Below are positions 1 to 12,085 of a stretch of DNA of 64,000 nt, piece by piece. Positions within the stretch are counted from its first letter, which is position 1; each line of letters opens with the position of its first letter. Source of the DNA: Apoderus coryli (Eukaryota > Arthropoda > Insecta > Coleoptera > Attelabidae); NCBI GenBank assembly GCA_911728435.2, contig OU452198.1:14666001-14730000 (forward strand), in the 5' to 3' direction. The position numbers and the translations under genes were made by a program. The notes beneath the pieces were generated by a model. It was not told the DNA's origin. It saw only the letters and a list, made by a program, of their open reading frames with translations, and ran no database searches.

Positions 1-1867
1 TGAGGTGAGTTTCGTATGATTTATGCGAGTGTATTAATAACAATTACATGAGAGTTGCATACGCTATTTTTCGAGACCCGATAAATAATGAAGAACTATA
101 AATATATTTATATTCAATACAAGACGTTAAATGCACAGCATGCTTAATTGAACACAAATTATGGGTTTCTATTGGTTAAAAATCTGTATCGTTATGAAAA
201 ATCTGTATCATAATGGATCTCATAATGAAACGGATTTTTGGCATATAAGTGTATTATTATAATAAAGGTGTCGACAAATCACATTAAGTACCAAGTTAGA
301 TACAATTGCGGGAAAGTAAAGCACAGATGTGACAAAGCTTACCTTATAGAAATAAATGTTAAGAAAGTTTGTCAGTAACGGTCTCATTCCAGATTAGCAA
401 ACCTCCAAAACGAGCATTCGCTAAGAATTGTTTTCTGTAAAAACCGTTTGTTAATTATGTCAATAAATATATTAGTTTGTTTATCTTCGTGACTTTCATT
501 TTTGTTATCCACGTTTAACGTAAAACCAAGTTAAAAGTTTTCGCCACATTTCCAAACAGTTTAATGAAAACGTACTGGCATGCCTATTTGATTCACAGTA
601 TAGATCAAGACTATCAATAAGTGTAACATATAGTTTCTGTTGGTCGACGAAACAGCCGTCTTGTGAAAGAATAATGGTTGACAGACAAACTCTCGGAATT
701 ACGTCTTGTTTCATTAAACAAGCCCATTTCAACTATCAATAAGTGTTATTTTTAAAGGCAGTGTGAATGTAAGACATCTCAACGCTAAGTTTGGTTGGCT
801 AGTTTCTAGGGTATTAGGCCTTTATCTTGCAGAATTGCCTCTCAGCCTTTCGCCAAGGCGAGTGAGTAATCCGACTACAAATTCTAGAAGACATCCTAAT
901 AAACCTACCAACGGAATTTCTATTAACCATCTAACAATTGATGGTAAAATTGTAAAAATCATGTTGTTTTTGTTTGTGCATGTTGTGACGTATATTTTAT
1001 AAAGCAGGATCACCCGAATTATTGATAAATTGCCTGATGCGGCGGTGGCCTTCGGACTAGCTTTGAAACAGTGGAGAAAAAGGGGAGGGTCGATATACGA
1101 TTACCTTTAATCCAACTTAGAAAAAAATGTTCTCTTGCCTGGTGCCACTTGCTTTATCTTCACCGCGGGCATCGGTCGAATTCCGGAAAAGCAAGAACCT
1201 ATTCAATAGTAAGTAATTCGGGGAATAAAACAACCAGATTTATAAAATCACTTAAGTCCTATATTGAATTTGACATTAGGCAAAATAAAAGGAAATAATA
1301 CTATTTATGTGTCTCACAGACAGTTATAACAACTAATAATCTTGAATTAAATCTTTGAATTCGGAATAATATTCTACCTGAATTGTACCTACACCTAACG
1401 TTTAAAAACCTGAGTCACCTCTGTGGTACCACTGAGTTTACATCTCAGCAACTATATAGACATATTATATTGTACGCGAAAATATATATATAGTATACGT
1501 GGAAACCGGTGTGAAAATAGCAGCTAAAGATAGCAGCCAAAATATCCGAACAAGCACGAACGCCAGTAGCCTCGCACTATATGCGCGCGCACATCGTATC
1601 GAGCCAGCGCTCATGACGGGCACGAACAACTTGCCACGTGGTAATAAACATATAATTTACAGACAAATAACTTATTTAAAAAATAATTTATAAAATTAAT
1701 AATGAAGTTAATATTTTGCAAAATATTGGACCAAAAGACAGTTTGAAGGTGGATGGTGAAAAAATATATTTTAATTTAAGCAAAACAGTATTGGGTAACA
1801 AATTACGTACCCATTTGCATTAGTACAATAATTTAACTAAAAATTAGTGGAAGTGACGTAATAGGGC
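1..1867. other. AT-rich flank, no recognisable gene
   Basis: No open frame here resembles a known protein, and the short ones (for example 763-1002 and 1499-1693) have no domain, splice context or codon signal I can support. One small patch at 1526-1542 repeats the satellite core 'gatagcagccaaaa' found in the array that starts at 1868, so it may be an orphan or decayed unit. It lies next to a comparatively GC-rich stretch (1560-1640). The rest is AT-rich and unstructured. Confidence 0.5.
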
Positions 1868-4800
1868 GTTAAAAGATAGCAGCCAAAACCGTCCTAGTGG
1901 GGAAAACTTAATAACTCCGAAACTATTGACCCTGCCATATCGGACATTCAGAGTGTGTTAGATAACAACATGGGCAATAGATCGTATATACTCATTATCA
2001 CTTACAGGCCGTCGCAGGGGCGTACTAAAGCTTTAAAAGATTGCAGCCAAAACCCTCCTGATGGTGAAAAATTAATAACTCCGAAACTATTGAGCCTGCC
2101 ATATCGGGCTTTCAGAGTGGGTTAGATAACAACATGGGCAATATAACGTATATACCCACTATCACTTACAGGCCGTCGCAGGGCCGTACTAAAGCTTTAA
2201 AAGATAGCAGCCAAAACCCTCCTGATGGTGAAAAATTAATTACTCCGAAACTATTGAGCCTGCCATATCGGGCATTCAGAGTGGGTTAGATAACAACATG
2301 GGCAATATAACGTATATACTCACTATCACTTACAGGCCGTCGCAGGGGCGTACTAAAGCTTTAAAAGATAGCAGCCAAAACCCTCCTGATGGTGAAAAAT
2401 TAATAACTCCGAAACTGTAGAGCCTGCCATATCGGGCTTTCAGAGTATGTTAGATAACAACATGGGCAATATAACGTATATACCCACTATCACTTACAGG
2501 CCGTCGCAGGGGCGTACTAAAGCTTTAAAAGATAGCAGCCAAAACCCTCCTGATGGTGAAAAATTAATAACTCCGAAACTATTGACCCTGCCATATCGGG
2601 CTTTCAGAGTATGTTAGATAACAACATGGGCAATATAACGTATATACCCACTATCACTTACAGGCCGTCGCAGGGGCGTACTAAAGCTTTAAAAGATAGC
2701 AGCCAAAACCCTCCTGATGGTGAAAAATTAATAACTCCGTAACTATTGACCCTGCCATATCGGGCTTTCAGAGTGGGTTAGATAACAACATGGGCAATAA
2801 AACGTATATACTCACTATCACTTACAGGCCGTCGCAGGGGCGTACTAAAGCTTTAAAAGATAGCAGCCAAAACCCTCCTGATGGTGAAAAATTAATAACT
2901 CCGAAACTATTGACCCTGCCATATCGGGCTTTCAGAGTGAGTTAGATAACAACATGGGCAATATAACGTATATACCCACTATCACTTACAGGCCGTCGCA
3001 GGGGCGTACTAAAGCTTTAAAAGATAGCAGCCAAAACCCTCCTGATGGTGAAAAATTAATAACTCCGAAACTATTGACCCTGCCATATCGGGCTTTCAGA
3101 GTGGGTTAGATAACAACATGGGCAATAAAACGTATATACTCACTATCACTTACAGGCCGTCGCAGGGGCGTACTAAAGCTTTAAAAGATAGCAGCCAAAA
3201 CCCTCCTGATAGTGAAAAATTAATAACTCCGAAACTATTGAGCCTGCCATATCGGGCTTTCAGAGTGGGTTAGATAACAACATGGGCAATATAACGTATA
3301 TACCCACTATCACTTACAGGCCGTCGCAGGGCCGTACTAAAGCTTTAAAAGATAGCAGCCAAAACCCTCCTGATGGTGAAAAATTAATAACTCCGAAACT
3401 ATTGACCCTGCCATATCGGGCTTTCAGAGTGGGTTAGATAACAACATGGGCAATAAAACGTATATACTCACTATCACTTACAGGCCGTCGCAGGGGCGTA
3501 CTAAAGCTTTAAAAGATAGCAGCCAAAACCCTCCTGATGGTGAAAAATTAATAACTCCGAAACTGTAGAGCCTGCCATATCGGGCTTTCAGAGTGGCTTA
3601 GATAACAACATGGGCAATATAACGTTTATACTCACTATCACTTACAGGCCGTCGCAGGGGCGTACTAAAGCTTTAAAAGATAGCAGCCAAAACCCTCCTG
3701 ATGGTGAAAAATTAATAACTCCGAAACTATTGAGCCTGCCATATTGGGCTTTCAGAGTGGGTTAGATAACAACATGGGCAATATAACGTATATACCCACT
3801 ATCACTTACAGGCCGTCGCAGGGCCGTACTAAAGCTTTAAAAGATAGCAGCCAAAACCCTCCTGATGGTGAAAAATTAATAACTCCGAAACTATTGACCC
3901 TGCCATATCGGGCTTTCAGAGTGGGTTAGATAACAACATGGGCAATAAAACGTATATACCCACTATCACTTACAGGCCGTCGCAGGGGCGTACTAAAGCT
4001 TTAAAAGATAGCAGCCAAAACCCTCCTGATGGTGAAAAATTAATAACTCCGAAACTGTAGAGCCTGCCATATCAAGCTTTCCGAGTGGCTTAGATAACAA
4101 CATGGGCAATAAAACGTATATACTCACTATCACTTACAGGCCGTCGCAGGGGCGTACTAAAGCTTTAAAAGATAGCAGCCAAAACCCTCCTGATAGTAAA
4201 AAATTAATAACTCCGAAACTATTGAGCCTGCCATATCGGGCTTTCAGAGTGGGTTAGATAACAACATGGGCAATATAACGTATATACCCACTATCACTTA
4301 CAGGCCGTCGCAGGGCCGTACTAAAGCTTTAAAAGATAGCAGCCAAAACCCTCCTGATGGTGAAAAATTAATAACTCCGAAACTATTGACCCTGTCATAT
4401 CGGGCTTTCAGAGTGGGTTAGATAACAACATGGGCAATATAACGTATATACCCACTATCACTTACAGGCCGTCGCAGGGCCGTACTAAAGCTTTAAAAGA
4501 TAGCAGCCAAAACCCTCTTGATGGTGAAAAATTAATAACTCCGAAACTATTGACCCTGCCATATCGGGCTTTCAGAGTGGGTTAGATAACAACATGGGCA
4601 ATAAAACGTATATACTCACTATCACTTACAGGCCGTCGCAGGGGCGTACTAAAGCTTTAAAAGATAGCAGCCAAAACCCTCCTGATAGTGAAAAATTAAT
4701 AACTCCGAAACTATTGAGCCTGCCATATCGGGCTTTCAGAGTGGGTTAGATAACAACATGAGCAATAAAACGTATTTACTCACTATCACTTACAGGCCGT

Positions 4801-7142
4801 CGCAGGGGCGTACTAAAGCTTTAAAAGATAGCAGCCAAAACCCTCCTGATGGTGAAAAATTAATAACTCCGAAACTATTGAGCCTGCCATATCGGGCTTT
4901 CAGAGTATATTAGATAACAACATGGGCAATATAACGTATATACCCACTATCACTTACAGGCCGTCGCAGGGGCGTACTAAAGCTTTAAAAGATAGCAGCC
5001 AAAACCCTCCTGATGGTGAAAAATTAATAACTCCGAAACTGTAGAGCCTGCCATATCAAGCTTTCAGAGTGGCTTAGATAACAACATGGGCAATAAAACG
5101 TATATACTCACTATCACTTACAGGCTGTCGCAGGGGCGTACTAAAGCTTTAAAAGATAGCAGCCAAAACCCTCCTGATAGTGAAAAATTAATAACTCCGA
5201 AACTATTGACCCTGTCATATCGGGCTTTCAGAGTGGGTTAGATAACAACATGGGCAATATAACGTATATACCCACTATCACTTACAGGCCGTCGCAGGGC
5301 CGTACTAAAGCTTTAAAAGATAGCAGCCAAAACCCTCCTGATGGTGAAAAATTAATAACTCCGAAACTATTGAGCCTGCCATATCGGGCTTTCAGAGTAT
5401 GTTAGATAACAACATGGGCAATATAACGTATATACCCACTATCACTTACAGGCCGTCGCAGGGGCGTACTAAAGCTTTAAAAGATAGCAGCCAAAACCCT
5501 CCTGACGGTGAAAAATTAATAACTCCGAAACTATTGAGCCTGCCATATCGGGCTTTCAGAGTATGTTAGATAACAACATGGGCAATATAACGTATATACC
5601 CACTATCACTTACAGGCCGTCGCAGGGGCGTACTAAAGCTTTAAATGATTGCAGCCAAAACCCTCCTGATGGTGAAAAATTAATAACTCCGAAACTGTAG
5701 AGCCTGCCATATCGGGCTTTCAAAGTAGGTTAGATAACAACATGGGCAATATAACGTATATACCCACTATCACTTACAGGCCGTCGCAGGGGCGTACTAA
5801 AGCTTTAAAAGATAGCAGCCAAAACCCTCCTGATGGTGAAAAATTAATAACTCCGAAACTATTGAGCCTGCCATATCGGGCTTTCAGAGTATGTTAGATA
5901 ACAACATGGGCAATATAACGTATATACCCACTATCACTTACAGGCCGTCGCAGGGGCGTACTAAAGCTTTAAAAGATAGCAGCCAAAACCCTCCTGATGG
6001 TGAAAAATTAATAACTCCGAAACTGTAGAGCCTGCCATATCGGGCTTTCAGAGTATCTTAGATAACGACATGGGCAATATAACGTATATACTCACTATCA
6101 CTTACAGGCCGTCGCAGGGGCGTACTACAGCTTTAAAAGATAGCAGCCAAAACCCTCCTGATGGTGAAAAATTAATAACTCCGAAACTGTAGAGCCTGCC
6201 ATATCGGGCTTTCAGAGTGGCTTAGATAACAACATGGGCAATATAACGTTTATACTCACTATCACTTACAGGCCGTCGCAGGGGCGTACTAAAGCTTTAA
6301 AAGATAGCAGCCAAAACCCTCCTGATGGTGAAAAATTAATAACTCCGAAACTATTGAGCCTGCCATATCGGGCTTTCAGAGTGGGTTAGATAACAACATG
6401 GGCCATAAAACGTATATACTCACTATCACTTACAGGCCGTCGCAGGGGCGTACTAAAGCTTTAAAAGATAGCAGCCAAAACCCTCCTGATGGTGAAAAAT
6501 TAATAACTCCGAAACTGTAGAGCCTGCCATATCGGGCTTTCAGAGTGGCTTAGATAACAACATGGGCAATATAACGTTTATACTCACTATCACTTACAGG
6601 CCGTCGCAGGGGCGTACTAAAGCTTTAAAAGATAGCAGCCAAAACCCTCCTGATGGTGAAAAATTAATAACTCCGAAACTATTGAGCCTGCCATATCGGG
6701 CTTTCAGAGTATGTTAGATAACAACATGGGCAATATAACGTATATACTCACTATCACTTACAGGCCGTCGCAGGGGCGTACTAAAGCTTTGAAAGATAGC
6801 AGCCAAAACCCTCCTGATGGTGAAAAATTAATAACTCCGAAACTATTGAGCCTGCCATATCGGGCTTTCAGAGTATGTTAGATAACAACATGGGCAATAT
6901 AACGTATATACTCACTATCACTTACAGGCCGTCGCAGGGGCGTACTAAAGCTTTAAAAGATAGCAGCCAAAACCCTCCTGATGGTGAAAAATTAATATCG
7001 GGCATTACGAGTGGGTTAGATAACAACAGATTCAATATAACGTATGTACTCACCATCACTTACAGGCCGTCCCAGTGGCCTACTATAGCTTTAAAAGATA
7101 GCAGCAACTTAATAACTCCGAAACTATGGAACCTGCCACATT
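1868..7142 (+). repeat. 164-bp satellite array, forward orientation (about 32 units)
   Basis: Tandem units of 164 bp. The landmark 'tcagag' recurs at 2112, 2276 and 2440, exactly 164 bp apart. Each unit holds the blocks 'ttagataacaacatgggcaa', 'cacttacaggccgtcgcagg', a HindIII-type palindrome 'taaagcttta', 'gatagcagccaaaaccctcc' and 'ttaataactccgaaact'. Units differ at a few diagnostic sites: gtgggttag, gtatgttag or gtggcttag; actattgagcc, actattgaccc or actgtagagcc; ggccg or gggcg. An 'aataaaacg' variant alternates every second unit around 2796, 3124 and 3452, a 328-bp dimer. 164 is not a multiple of three and stops occur in all frames, so the array is not coding. The first unit and the last one (about 7000-7142) are more diverged, as usual at satellite edges. 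Confidence 0.97.
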
Positions 7143-7260
7143 AATTTTTTCGAATAAGTTAGAATCATAATGCCTATGAAAATGCAGCCAAATCACGCAA
7201 CTACTTATAAAAATAAATAACCCCGAACCAATGGTTCTGCGGCTTTAAAAGGAATTTATT
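7143..7260 (+). repeat. Decayed satellite unit at inner edge of array 1
   Basis: Beyond the last clear unit, short matches to the satellite persist: 'gttagaatcataatgcc', 'atgcagccaaa' and 'aataaccccgaacca' follow in the same order as the unit's 'gttagataacaacatgg', 'agcagccaaaa' and 'aataactccgaaact'. This is best read as one strongly diverged unit, i.e. an older array boundary. Confidence 0.5.
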
Positions 7261-8369
7261 TATTTAAACGCAGAAGATAATTATCAATAGCTTGATTTCT
7301 ACATAATAATAATTATTATTATATACCTGAACATGAACTAAATATTTAAAATTATATTATATTACTATTATTTCTAATCAATTGCACAATGTAAAAATAT
7401 AAAACAGCTGCCCTAGTGATTCAAAATATCCAAAATACCTAATATTTAAAATAATTTTACACAATATATTCTAAAAAAGCAAATAATTAAAAACAATTGT
7501 ATTTTACCAAAATAAAATACAAGAAAATGTGTAATAATCTGTTGGAGAATCCTAACAATCCATTTAGATGTAGTATGAAATTTAACCTAACCTGGAACAC
7601 GTAGGGTACAGAAATTATGAAACATGTAAAATGAAAAACTTATCTATCGTAGATATAAAGTTTAATTTATTTACACAAAATAAATATAAATACTAAAACA
7701 TTTAGGTCGTTTTAGCATCCTACACAGTAGGTATATTACATTTTTTAACATAGAAATACTTAATATCTCCTTTTACTTTTGTAACTAAGATATAATTTAT
7801 ATAATTATTTCTATTAAAGTAAGTAAGTAAAATAATACTTTTTATTAGATAATCTGTGGCTAAAGGCATTTCCCTTAAAAAAATAATATAATACTTTTAA
7901 TAACACCTCGTATCTCTTAAATTATTATTTCTTTAAATATGACAGAAGTAATTACTGATTTTGTATGTTTTTATCTATTTAGATAAATTGAAAGTAGGTA
8001 CGTAGGTACGTAGATTTGATATATTCAATGCTGGTTTACTATTATTACCAAAAATTGAATGCTATAGAACGAACGATCGAAAATTGTATATATTAAAAAG
8101 AATGTTTGTTTGTTTTTTGGCATTATGCAGGTAAAGAAAAATATTACTATTTAAACAATTTTATAGTGTTTTGTATTTTTAGATATTGTATAACGTTTTG
8201 TTATCAAGAAATATGGGTGAGGATCACGTCGTAAATGCATTTCCTCTCATTACGAAGTAGATGGCTTTACCCCAGATAAATAATTATAACACACCAAATT
8301 GGACTAGGTGTCCGTACGACTTGATGCAACGATTTCATAGGTGCGAAATTTGTTTTATTGCTTATAAAA

Positions 8370-8515
8370 TACACACATACACAAAGACAGACAGACTTCC
8401 ATCTGGAAATGGTCTTAATCGTCTCAGGGAACTTCAAAATGGTTATATCCGTCTTTATCTCAATTTTTTGTTAGCGTGTTGACAATACTTTCCATGTGCG
8501 GGAAAGTAAAATACA
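8370..8515. repeat. Dispersed repeat, copy 1 (GACA-rich start)
   Basis: The stretch with 'agacagacagacttccatct', 'aatggtcttaatcgtctcag' and the later 'gcgggaaagtaaa' shares its order of motifs with 62630-62730 ('cagacagacaaactttcatc', 'aatggtcttagtcgtctcaa', 'gcgggaaact'). The two copies are diverged but clearly related. Family unknown; GACA/GTCT tracts are typical of DINE/Helitron-type elements, so a relic of such an element is possible. Confidence 0.55.
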
Positions 8516-8729
8516 TTAAATATTAAATACCTAAATGTACATCTATATAGGTAATATATATCTATATGTATAAAATATAATTAGAAGAGAAATTATTTTG
8601 TGGCATAGCGGAAAATATATGATATTTACAATTTAAAGCTTTCATATGTGTCTATAATAATAAAAATAATGGGTATAATTCATAAAAATAGGTATTTACA
8701 AGATTAGCGAGCAGAAAAAGATTGTGTTT

Positions 8730-8830
8730 AGTTATGTTAGGTTATTTTAGGCTAGGTTAGGTAACCTTAGGCTAGGTTAGATTAGGTTATGTTAGGTTAG
8801 GTTAGATTAAGTAAAGTTAGGATTGCTTAT
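8730..8830. repeat. Interstitial telomere-like TTAGG patch
   Basis: A degenerate cluster of TTAGG/TTAGATT units, including runs such as 'gttaggttaggttag' near 8790. TTAGG is the canonical telomere repeat of many insects. The units are interspersed with variant pentamers and non-telomeric spacers, and both sides are ordinary AT-rich DNA, so this is an interstitial remnant rather than a chromosome end. Confidence 0.6.
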
Positions 8831-9129
8831 AATAAAAAAAATTAGGTTAGTATTTGAAATAATCTTGCAAAGTCAATAGTATTTTGAAAATATTTCCTAG
8901 AAGTTGATATATGTCTTTTTATGTTTAAAGAAAATTGTTGTTTTTCTTAGTCGCCCATTTAATCCTAATATCAAACACTTAAAATTAAAACATCTTATGA
9001 TCAATAAACAACAGTAAATCAGAAACGGTAAAATCTTGTATATTTCGAACAACCGAGATATTTTAAGAAAACAACCAATTCTGGACACCCTTAACTAAAT
9101 ATATCTTCTAGTTGTGTGTGTAGTTTGTT

Positions 9130-9310
9130 ATATAAATTTTTGCCGAAGGGTCCTTCCTTTTCGAGACACAGGGAGTTAAAAAAAATATCAACATTCATAC
9201 GAAAAAATTGAGACCGTTATTTCTAATAATTCATAGTCAGTTAGAAAAAATAATATATTTTTTATCTCCTTGTATCTCGAAAAAGAAGGCTCATTTGCAA
9301 AAATTTGTAT
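9130..9310. repeat. Imperfect foldback repeat
   Basis: Left arm (from 'tataaatttttgcc' through 'ccttttcgagacacagggag') and right arm ('ctccttgtatctcgaaaaag' through 'caaaaatttgtata') are inverted copies of each other with scattered mismatches, about 50-60 bp per arm around a 70-bp loop. It looks like the core of a short non-autonomous element whose right outer end is 'caccctgtata' near 9385. No coding capacity. Confidence 0.5.
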
Positions 9311-10341
9311 AAAGAACTACACTTATTTTAAGCAGTTCTATCACCTACAGCAATTTGGCCATGTCTTTCTGAAGCACCCTGTATAGGATAAACTAACAGA
9401 AACTTATAAATAATCAAACATATTTAGTATTCTATTTCTGAAACCTTCGTTTTCTTGATATATATAAAAAAAAGTATTTAAAAGTAATCTTTAAATAGGG
9501 AAAAAATAAGTAATAAAACTAACATATTAGATTAGTTAACTATGTTCTGGTCTGTAATTTAGCATAACTGATGATAGGACATGTGTATTACTGATGGTTA
9601 ATAATTCATATCAAAATAATTAATGTCCACGAGGAGTTACCATATCCAAAGCTAAATTTCACTAGTGTATTTTTATCTTTGATATAGATCAATTAAAGTA
9701 TGCCTGCCCCACAAATCAGGTTTTTATTTGCTTAATCTTTACATTGCACAATTGCCAGACAATCTTACTTAGAAAAATTGATTTTTGGCACACATAATTA
9801 TCGCTTATTAATATAAAGTTAATGAAATTATATATTATCTACTTGTTATAAAAGTAAAATATTAAAAAAAAAAACAATAGTATATTGTGCAACGAACATG
9901 AAATGACATAAATGGTCATTATATGTGAGCAACTAGTGAGAAATGAAAAACAGCACTACAATGTACTACACAATTGAACATATATAATAAAGGCATTTAA
10001 AGAAAAAATTATTACAGTATAAAGTATGTAAATTTTTAAATATATTTCGTTTAAAACGGGAAATTAATGTTTAATTTCAAAATATTTTCACAAAGTGACT
10101 ATTTTTTGTACCAAATTCCATTGCTAAGTTAAGATAAAAGTAATAGAATTATTTGTGACGTTAGTGAGGAGGCCGTTGGTCCTGGAACATGTCCGGAATT
10201 TTGCAATGTACAGACTGAAAATATACGAGTAATACCTACTTGAGTTTTACTTAAATTAAGTTGCACAATTTTTTCTGAAATTTACCAACTTGCTACATTT
10301 ATCCCTATATAAACAGTCTTGGACACACTCACTACTCCTGA

Positions 10342-11210
10342 TTAATAATTGTAGCAAATTAAACACATATTATTATGCACGAAGTCAGTTTGACCAGAAT
10401 ATGAACATTTGATGTGGACCATCCGGGAACAGAAATTACATTTCAAAAATGCATCAAAAGCATCTCTATTACAAACCAAACATTTGGATTTCATTTCTTT
10501 AGATTTTTTAAGAATCAGGTGTTTTAAATAAATTCGAAACTCATCCATATTGCAGTAGGTATCTAGAGGTGTATTTTCACACAGCAGTTTGAAAATATAT
10601 ATGATATATGGGCCACAATTATAGCTATCATTTTGCAAAATATGCACAAACAATTTTGGAGTTAAAGGTTCATTACAAATAAAATCAGAATTGATGTCTT
10701 TGTAGTATAACAGAAATTTTTCAAATTTTTTTAAGTACGTTTGATTTTTTTCTTCCGTAGACCCCATTGGATCAATAAAACTAAATGTTTTTTTAAGAAA
10801 ATCAATAATAACTAAACAAAAATGGTTTCTATTGACAACTATGGGCATAGCTAATAAATCTAACTTGATATTAATTTGTTTTAAGAAATATTCAGAGTAG
10901 TTTTCGTTTTCAAATACTTGTGTAGCAAGCGTTTCTTCTATGATATGATATTTTTCTTTCCAGTTTATGATATTCATAACTAGACTTACTAGAACACCAG
11001 TCAGCCAATTTTTGTGTGAAAGGGTATCAAAGTCAGTTAATAATATTTCTTTAATAATAAACTGTGTATTATCAAATGAAGCTACAATATAATGCCTCCC
11101 AATATCTCTATAATAGTTAATATCGTCAACCAAACCGTTCTCAAAGCAATTAATTTTCTTAAGTATTGTCCACTTTCGGTCCCGAGGAAGATGATTTTCA
11201 CTTGGTGATA
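10342..11210 (-). CDS. Ulp1/SENP-type (C48) protease with C-terminal PHD finger, terminal exon
   Basis: The frame encodes a C48 cysteine-protease fold followed by a zinc finger. Numbering from the codon at 11133: a WLT motif near residue 43 (like the Ulp1 WL-D entry motif), catalytic His104 in NRNHF, Asp121 in FIDP, oxyanion Gln167 and nucleophile Cys173 in QNDSYNCG. The Gln-to-Cys spacing of six matches Ulp1/SENP enzymes. The tail has C218-C221-C232-C235-H240-C243-C257-C260, a complete C4HC3 PHD pattern. Such enzymes cleave SUMO or SUMO-like conjugates. There is no ATG at the 5' end. The frame stays open upstream to 11232 and crosses a good splice acceptor ('ccactcttag' on the minus strand, AG at 11212-11211), so the exon most likely begins at 11210 and upstream exons exist. 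All catalytic residues are present and there are no stops. It may be a host gene or cargo of a large element, since 164-bp satellite arms lie on both sides. Confidence 0.8.
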
Positions 11211-11593
11211 CTAAGAGTGGTAAATAAACATTTTATGTAGGCTCAATAAATGCATTGTCGGAATATCATCCTAATCCTAATTTTCCTACCAACCTATCCG
11301 CCTATAACGCAAAGCCGCCAAAAGCTACCAAAGCGCGATTCCTTTATGTCGAAAATGCCGCTGCGCTGCGTCAACTGAGATTCTGTCCATTTTAGGTACG
11401 TACCTATACCACCGACAAAAGTTATTCTCTTTGCACGGTGTTTATACAGGTTACCATACTATACATGTAAAATATCTTCGATGAACTTTGATAGTAATTT
11501 TAGGTATATTATAGTTTTATTCAAACAATATAATAATGCCTTTATTGCAATATAATTACAAAAGGCGCTGAAGATGTGCATCCTATTTTAACT
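11211..11593. other. Spacer upstream of the Ulp1/PHD exon
   Basis: Intronic or intergenic DNA on the 5' side of the minus-strand protease exon. I could not recognise an upstream exon here. The stretch 11290-11400 is richer in GC than its surroundings but has no convincing open frame. Confidence 0.4.
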
Positions 11594-11945
11594 TATACAG
11601 TGTGAATCATGACTAACGGGACAATTCGGAAAATTAAGAAACAAAAAGATGAAGGTAATAATGTTAGTTCACATTCTACAGGGTGTCCTGAATTGAATAT
11701 ATAAATTTTAATAAAATAGATACTCGCGACTTCATTTTCTGACACGCAGTACCCTGTATATTTTGATTGGAAAATATGCTAAGTGTAATTTTTAACGATT
11801 TCCAATAAGCGTAAAACGTCACAGGTAGGTATAGGAAATAATAATACCTACAAATTCTATATATTTTTTTAATGTACTGTCAAATTATAAGGTGAAACCG
11901 AAGTAGTTCGTATAATAAACTGTAGGTCGTGATTCACCCTGTATA
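11594..11945. mobile_element. MITE with CAGKGTGAATCA termini
   Basis: The left end 'tatacagtgtgaatcatgac' (11594) and right end 'gtcgtgattcaccctgtata' (to 11945) are imperfect inverted repeats of about 20 bp, with TA-rich flanks as for Tc1/mariner-type MITEs. Length is about 350 bp, without coding capacity. Internal motifs 'acagggtgtcctgaattg' (11677) and 'cagtaccctgta' (about 11747-11758) suggest a second, nested terminus pair. Confidence 0.6.
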
Positions 11946-12085
11946 TTTAGGCCATTAGATAACATATTAGTTGTATCTTGTACCTGAAATTGATTTATTA
12001 AATATAGCCAAGTTAAGAAGAATATGAATTTTTCTAAAATTTCCGTTCATTTAAATTGCGATCTACAATAGATTGCATTATATTA

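Larger units (their letters stand above)
7261..10341. other. AT-rich intergenic spacer
   Basis: No coding sequence recognised. It contains the TTAGG-like patch (8730-8830), a dispersed GACA-type repeat (8370-8515) and an imperfect foldback (9130-9310), listed separately. A lone 'caccctgtata' terminus at 9374-9385 resembles the ends of DNA elements elsewhere in the window. Confidence 0.5.

Noticed and set aside
763..1002. 79-codon frame as a small gene
   Set aside because: No ATG, no domain and no context; overlaps an equally long frame on the other strand.
1868..7142. CRISPR-like array of direct repeats
   Set aside because: The 164-bp units abut without unique spacers, and the context is a eukaryotic transposon-rich genome. 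It is a satellite.
6875..7144. Open frames within satellite units (also 3744-3929 and 28416-28619)
   Set aside because: They are chance openings in particular unit variants; the unit length is not divisible by three and neighbouring units close the same frame.
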